Of a stretch of DNA of 11,492 nucleotides, positions 8,323 through 11,492 are shown piece by piece. The notes beneath the pieces were generated by a model, which did not search any database, was not told the DNA's origin, and saw only the letters and a program-made list of their open reading frames with translations. The stretch is from the NCBI GenBank assembly GCA_031292465.1, contig JARLHB010000386.1:1-11492 (forward strand), written 5' to 3'. Source of the DNA: Ignavibacteriaceae bacterium. GTDB lineage: Bacteria > Bacteroidota > Ignavibacteria > Ignavibacteriales > Ignavibacteriaceae. Position 1 is the first letter of the stretch. Each line of letters starts with the position of its first letter. A program made the position numbers and the translations under genes.

Positions 8323-9378
8323 TTATTCAATTACCGTTACTTTACCACCATGAATAAAATTACCGGGTTCAAGCCCCTTAGACAGCGCTATATTAAGAAC
8401 CATCAATTGTACCGGTATAATACTTTGAATTGTAAACAGGTATTCATCGCTTGTCTGTTTTATAGATACTACTTTTATATTCTTATCTGATAACTTGGGA
8501 TCTTTATTAGTTATTAAAATAACTTTACCGTCATATTTGGCTATGTCCGTAGCCATCTTAATATTCTGGTTATATGTGGTTCCATCAGCAGCAAACAGCA
8601 CTGATTTAAAACCATCACTTACCATTTCCATAGGGCCATGCCTGAACTCTCCGCCAAGCGTGACTGCTGATGGCAGTTTTGCGGCTTCTTTAAACATCAA
8701 TTCACTTTGTTGGACATTAGCATAAGAAGGGCCTCTGCCAATAAATTGGATATATTCCAGGTCGCCCAAAAAAGCGGAAAGATCATTAACCAATTTCTCT
8801 CTGCCATCTAATATCATCTCAACATTGGTTATTACTTTACTAATTTCATTTATCTTATCTTTTCCCCATTTATCTGCGATGTACCAACCCAAAATGAATA
8901 ATACGAGATTTAACGAGGTAAAAGTCTTGGTGGAAGTCATTTCTTCTTTGCCGGCCCTGCTTAATAAAGATTCCTTTGCATTTTTCGAAAGGAAACTTTG
9001 CTCTTCATTGGTTACACCGATACAAATAAAGTTTGAAGGAAGTTCTTTGATTAATTTTACAACTTCAAAACTTTCGCCGGACTGAGATATGCAAATAACA
9101 AGTGTTTTTTCAGTAATTAAAGAAGAGTGATAATACAACAGCTCGCTGGTATTTATTACGTACGCATGTATGCCAAGATTGTTGAATAAACACGATGCTG
9201 CGTAAGATGAGAAGTACGAACTACCCATACCCGTAAATATTATTTGTTTAAATTCTTCTTTATGTAATAATTTTTTTATATCATTTAATCTGTTTTCACC
9301 GGCTTCGCTTAAATAGTAATCCAGAGTTAATTTAAGAGATTTTGGCTGTCCTAATATTTCAGTTAAAAACTTATTCAT
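8323..9378 (-). CDS. Double-SIS-domain sugar isomerase, GlmS-isomerase/NagB-II-like deaminase
   Basis: This 351-residue cytoplasmic enzyme corresponds to the isomerase half of GlmS without the glutaminase domain. The family's first-helix motif ILGQP is at 8-12. The first SIS domain carries GMGSS (50-54), the phosphate-binding SQSGES (98-103) and TSTK (148-151). The second carries GRGPSYA (214-220), the FKEA stretch with Lys230 and Glu231, and GEFRHGP with His247. The C-terminal GGKVTVIE supplies Lys346. These match the GlmS isomerase residues Glu488, His504 and Lys603. Without glutaminase, the usual reaction is breakdown: glucosamine-6-phosphate to fructose-6-phosphate and ammonia (NagB-II type). 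AgaS-like or fructosamine-type activity is possible. The ATG shares a four-base ATGA with the stop of the propeller gene, so the two are probably translationally coupled. This gene is the main reason to think the pathway handles an amino sugar. Confidence 0.9.
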   Translation of the reverse strand: MNKFLTEILGQPKSLKLTLDYYLSEAGENRLNDIKKLLHKEEFKQIIFTGMGSSYFSSYAASCLFNNLGIHAYVINTSELLYYHSSLITEKTLVICISQSGESFEVVKLIKELPSNFICIGVTNEEQSFLSKNAKESLLSRAGKEEMTSTKTFTSLNLVLFILGWYIADKWGKDKINEISKVITNVEMILDGREKLVNDLSAFLGDLEYIQFIGRGPSYANVQQSELMFKEAAKLPSAVTLGGEFRHGPMEMVSDGFKSVLFAADGTTYNQNIKMATDIAKYDGKVILITNKDPKLSDKNIKVVSIKQTSDEYLFTIQSIIPVQLMVLNIALSKGLEPGNFIHGGKVTVIE

Positions 9379-10316
9379 TTTGTTACTTTCACCATTCTTA
9401 ATTCCCAGTTAAACTTTGCAAGGTCAAGGCAATGCGAATAAAAAACGTATAATTGATTATTCAATACATATTGGAATGCACATGCATCATTATCAGCAAA
9501 TACCGGGCTGTTACTTAACTCTGTATATTTGCCGTCAATTTTATCGCTTACAAAACCTAAGGTAACCCACATACTATTATTCTTCCCGCCCCAGGATTCT
9601 GCAAACAAATAATACTTGTTGTTATAATAAGCAATTGACGGGGCTGCAAGTGTATGCGGTGATGACATGATAGTTTTTGGCGTTGCTTCGCTTAGCTTAG
9701 CAATATTTTTGCTTTTTCTGAATTGAATGCTCTCATAATACTTACTGTGGTCGTCACCCTTTTCAATACCATGGAAATAAGCTAAATAGAAGTTCTTATC
9801 ATTTTTATTAAAATATATAAACGGGTTTTGATTCTGCATGCCCTTTTCCATTGGCACAACTTCTACCTTATTGTCAAAATGAATTCCATCTTTGCTTGTA
9901 ACCATTACAATGCGGCTGTCATTATTTGTATCATATTCGGCATAGAACATGTAAAAAACTTTTTTCGACAAAACAACGGTAGGCCACCTACAGTCCCCTT
10001 TAACGATAGGATTACCATCATATTTTACCCAATGCACCAAATCATTACTTCTTGCTAATCCACCATTTCTTAAAGCCGGATCGCTTGCATAATATGACAG
10101 TCCGTAGTATGCCCAATATTTATAACCGTCTTTATTAGCTTCAACAACTGAAAATGTGTGAACCTTATCGGCATCCCACTTACCATCGTCTCCGCGGAAC
10201 ACTAACTGGCTTTCTGATAAATTAGGATATTTTTTCCCCTGAGCATATCCGGTATTACAAAGAGATAAAAGAACAAGTACTATGGTCAGGTTAATTAGTA
10301 AATTTTTTACATTCAT
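9375..10316 (-). CDS. Secreted five-bladed beta-propeller glycosidase-like protein (GH43/GH130-like)
   Basis: This 313-residue protein is probably periplasmic; a signal peptide runs to about residue 25 (GYA/Q). Its repeats look like the five blades of the GH43/GH32/GH130 fold: SVVEANKDGYKYWAYYG (56-72), NDLVHWVKYDGNPIV (91-105), RWPTVVLSKKVFYMFYAEYD (110-129), SRIVMVTSKDGIHF (134-147), NPFIYFNKNDKNFYLAYF (164-181) and APSIAYYNNKYYLFAES (225-241). The signature -W-x-x-NP- strand is common to these families. At the blade where GH43 enzymes carry the acid Glu (usually EGP or EAP) this protein reads LAAP, so it may use another residue, belong to another clan, or bind without cleaving. It is the first gene of the cluster. 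AGAGG lies nine bases before the ATG, and its TGA overlaps the SIS start. Fold assignment is good; family and activity are uncertain. Confidence 0.75.
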   Translation of the reverse strand: MNVKNLLINLTIVLVLLSLCNTGYAQGKKYPNLSESQLVFRGDDGKWDADKVHTFSVVEANKDGYKYWAYYGLSYYASDPALRNGGLARSNDLVHWVKYDGNPIVKGDCRWPTVVLSKKVFYMFYAEYDTNNDSRIVMVTSKDGIHFDNKVEVVPMEKGMQNQNPFIYFNKNDKNFYLAYFHGIEKGDDHSKYYESIQFRKSKNIAKLSEATPKTIMSSPHTLAAPSIAYYNNKYYLFAESWGGKNNSMWVTLGFVSDKIDGKYTELSNSPVFADNDACAFQYVLNNQLYVFYSHCLDLAKFNWELRMVKVTK

Positions 10317-10325
10317 TTATTTTTG

Positions 10326-10330
10326 CCTCT
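10326..10330 (-). promoter_or_regulatory. Ribosome-binding site of the propeller gene
   Basis: On the minus strand AGAGG lies nine bases before the ATG at 10316. It is a plausible Shine-Dalgarno site and supports this start, which also places a good signal peptide at the N-terminus. Confidence 0.45.
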
Positions 10331-10345
10331 ATATTTAAATAACAT

Positions 10346-10390
10346 CAATCATGTCTTGCAGAATTAGAACCTCTAACATCTATATGATTG
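10346..10390 (-). promoter_or_regulatory. Nested hairpin in the presumed mRNA leader of the cluster
   Basis: Two inverted repeats share this 45-base stretch about 30 bases upstream of the first start codon. The outer arms CAATCAT (10346-10352) and ATGATTG (10384-10390) are perfect over seven bases. Inside them TTAGA (10364-10368) and TCTAA (10372-10376) pair around a three-base loop. The minus-strand RNA could therefore fold just before the ribosome-binding site. No T run follows, so it is not a typical terminator. A regulatory role is inference, and AT-rich DNA yields such repeats by chance. Confidence 0.25.
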
Positions 10391-10824
10391 GGACTTCATT
10401 TATGCTTCACTTCTTATTTTTCCGTTTATTTTGTTCGTCCATATGAAAAACAAAAGAAGAATTTTTATATAACATAATGTTTTATCTTTACTTTTTTTTG
10501 CTTACGGTCTTAAATTATTCTTTTACTTTGCTTTTCTTATTTTTCCTTTCCAATTATATTGAATAATATTTTAAATTGCAAATTATTTAAATATTATATT
10601 TTTATAATGTCTTGAAAATAGCTCAAAAAGCTTTATTTCCCTTTAATTTTATAATCTATTAAAATTTTTATGTTTTCTTTGCTATACTTTCATTTATTTT
10701 AACCTCAAAATTCAACTGTTCCAATCATTTAACGAAAAGAGAAATTAAAAAATATTAAATGAAATAAAAGACAGATTTGATATAAATGCCTGAAGTTTAT
10801 TTTTAACAGTGTGAAAATTGTTAT

Positions 10825-10842
10825 TGCAAAAACAGTTTTGCA
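10825..10842. promoter_or_regulatory. Palindrome TGCAAAA-4-TTTTGCA, possible operator
   Basis: TGCAAAA (10825-10831) and TTTTGCA (10836-10842) form a perfect seven-base inverted repeat around ACAG. On the minus strand its left end overlaps a TTGCAA (10824-10829) that lies 17 bases from a weak TTAAAA (10801-10806), so it could sit over a promoter. The half-site shares TGCAA with the nearby palindrome at 10903-10918, but the spacing differs. Confidence 0.35.
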
Positions 10843-10902
10843 TAGGAAATTACAAAGTGCACAGCCGCTTTTACTAAAAAATACTTGATGAATTTATTAA
10901 CC

Positions 10903-10918
10903 CTGCAATCGTTTGCAG
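10903..10918. promoter_or_regulatory. LacI-family-type operator candidate
   Basis: The 16-base sequence CTGCAATCGTTTGCAG is a palindrome with one mismatched pair (T10909/T10912) and a central CG. The form TGCAA-x-CG-x-TTGCA is typical of LacI/GalR-family sugar-regulator operators. It lies about 590 bases upstream of the first gene of the cluster and about 180 bases beyond the stop of the neighbouring phosphoesterase. No LacI gene is in the window. The palindrome is seen directly; the regulator class is inferred from its shape. Confidence 0.45.
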
Positions 10919-11027
10919 TAATAAAAATATTCAAGTGATCTTTAGCCGGGTTGTACGGTCCCTGCCAGACGGTATAGAGTCACTGTTTAGCTATTCGGAT
11001 GAATATTGATTAAAGCATTAAAGTTAT

Positions 11028-11065
11028 AAAAAAACCTCCGCGGTTTTCCAAAACTTAGGAGGTTT
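11028..11065 (-). terminator. Rho-independent terminator of the phosphoesterase gene
   Basis: On the minus strand AAACCTCC (11065-11058) pairs with GGAGGTTT (11039-11032), and the transcript then continues into a run of seven U (11034-11028). Within the loop GTTTT (11054-11050) can pair with AAAAC (11047-11043), which makes a stacked second helix. The hairpin begins about 30 bases after the phosphoesterase stop codon. It should insulate the sugar cluster from upstream transcription, so that cluster needs its own promoter. Confidence 0.85.
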
Positions 11066-11095
11066 GAATGGAATGATTAAATAATAAATGTATTG

Positions 11096-11492
11096 TTAAT
11101 CGTCATCATCTTTTTTCTGATCTTTTACCCTTACAAATGCACTATGCACAGGTGCAGGCATACGTATGTTAGTCCCCTTTATAGCTTTCCACAGGATTTC
11201 ATTAAACACGTCCTCCTGTATTGCATCTTCTTTAGTAAAATTAAGATGACTGCTCTTTTCTGCGCCAAAAGCATCAGCAGTATTTTGGGCATTCATATCA
11301 ATTGTGGGCTTAACTAAATTAAAAGGATTCAAATTAGGTTTATCGGTAATAGAAAATAAAATAGGAGTAGCAGACAGGTCAAACTGAGTCATTGCGGGCA
11401 GGCCTAAAGTCAGCTCTATTGTTTTTAATACGCTGGATGTAGAATACATTTCATGATCAACAAAATGTTTTTTAACATACGGACTAATAACC
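11096..11492 (-). CDS. Phosphoesterase/alkaline-phosphatase-superfamily protein, C-terminal part only
   Basis: This gene runs off the right edge of the window; only the last 131 or so residues are present. The frame is open to base 11492, and the internal ATG at 11449 is not the start because conserved sequence continues upstream of it (ISPYVKKHFVDHE, then MYSTSSVLKTIELTLGLPAM). The pattern SPY-K--FVDH-YST-S-L-TIE--LGLP-M-Q-D--A-P is characteristic of the end of the Bacteroidota phosphoesterase family that is often annotated as bifunctional YncE/alkaline phosphatase. The later EDVFNEILWKAIKG and MPAP-H segments also fit. Most metal-binding and catalytic residues would lie outside the window. 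The chain ends in a charged tail, QKKDDDD. A strong terminator follows, so it is not part of the sugar cluster. The substrate of such proteins is generally unknown. Confidence 0.8.
   Translation of the reverse strand, partial: VISPYVKKHFVDHEMYSTSSVLKTIELTLGLPAMTQFDLSATPILFSITDKPNLNPFNLVKPTIDMNAQNTADAFGAEKSSHLNFTKEDAIQEDVFNEILWKAIKGTNIRMPAPVHSAFVRVKDQKKDDDD

Larger units (their letters stand above)
10317..11095. other. Gene-free AT-rich region upstream of the sugar cluster
   Basis: No credible gene occupies this stretch of about 780 bases. Its right end holds the terminator of the phosphoesterase gene. Further left are a LacI-type palindrome (10903-10918), a second palindrome (10825-10842), then a strongly AT-rich tract (about 10440-10760) that is purine-rich on the transcribed minus strand around 10440-10560. 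A nested hairpin lies close to the first gene. The region most likely holds the promoter and a long leader for the six-gene cluster. I could not identify one convincing promoter: TATAAT occurs on the minus strand at 10593-10598 without a good -35, and no TAnnTTTG match was found. Confidence 0.6.

Noticed and set aside
8316..8330. TTG at 8330 as the permease start
   Set aside because: It would add five residues and overlap the SIS gene, but lacks a ribosome-binding site. ATG 8315 sits well behind AAGAAG. The TTG remains a minor possibility.
10821..10979. A 53-codon open frame on the minus strand in the upstream region
   Set aside because: It has no ATG near its 5' end, follows immediately on an in-frame TGA, has no ribosome-binding site and resembles no family I know. 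It also contains both palindromes.
10317..11095. Insertion-sequence remnant or CRISPR array in the AT-rich region
   Set aside because: No regularly spaced direct repeats, terminal inverted repeats or transposase fragments could be seen.
11449..11449. ATG at 11449 as the start of a 117-residue protein
   Set aside because: The frame stays open to the window edge, and the residues before this Met match the conserved family sequence, so it is an internal Met of a truncated gene.

Overview
The window looks like a piece of a Bacteroidota-type genome, most likely Ignavibacteria or a close relative. The clues are a moderately AT-rich sequence with AT-rich spacers, a TonB-dependent receptor with an N-terminal carboxypeptidase-regulatory-like domain, secreted glycosidases beside a FucP-type sugar permease, and the typical Bacteroidota phosphoesterase tail at the right edge. 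The lineage is an inference from gene content. No rRNA or tRNA is present to anchor it.

Every supported gene is on the minus strand, so transcription runs from high to low coordinates. At the right edge (11096-11492) is the C-terminal end of a phosphoesterase/alkaline-phosphatase-superfamily protein, closed by a strong hairpin terminator at 11028-11065. A gene-free stretch of about 780 bases follows (10317-11095). It holds that terminator, a LacI-type palindrome, a second palindrome and a nested hairpin in the presumed mRNA leader.

The main feature is a six-gene collinear cluster (10316 down to 220): secreted five-bladed beta-propeller glycosidase-like protein, SIS-domain aldose-ketose isomerase/deaminase, FucP-family permease, ROK sugar kinase, secreted GH2 glycosidase, TonB-dependent receptor. 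The first four genes overlap or lie within a few bases of each other. GH2 follows 33 bases after the kinase. The receptor comes after a 226-base gap that may carry its own promoter. A hairpin terminator at 160-203 closes the cluster.

The likely pathway is this. The receptor brings oligosaccharides across the outer membrane. The two secreted enzymes trim them in the periplasm. The permease takes the released sugar into the cytoplasm, the ROK kinase phosphorylates it, and the SIS protein isomerises or deaminates the sugar phosphate into glycolysis. The GlmS-type isomerase residues without a glutaminase domain point to an amino sugar, with glucosamine the simplest guess. The GH2 enzyme resembles the exo-beta-glucosaminidase/endo-beta-mannosidase branch, so chitosan oligosaccharides or Man-GlcNAc fragments of N-glycans are both possible. 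No SusD, deacetylase or regulator gene is in the window.
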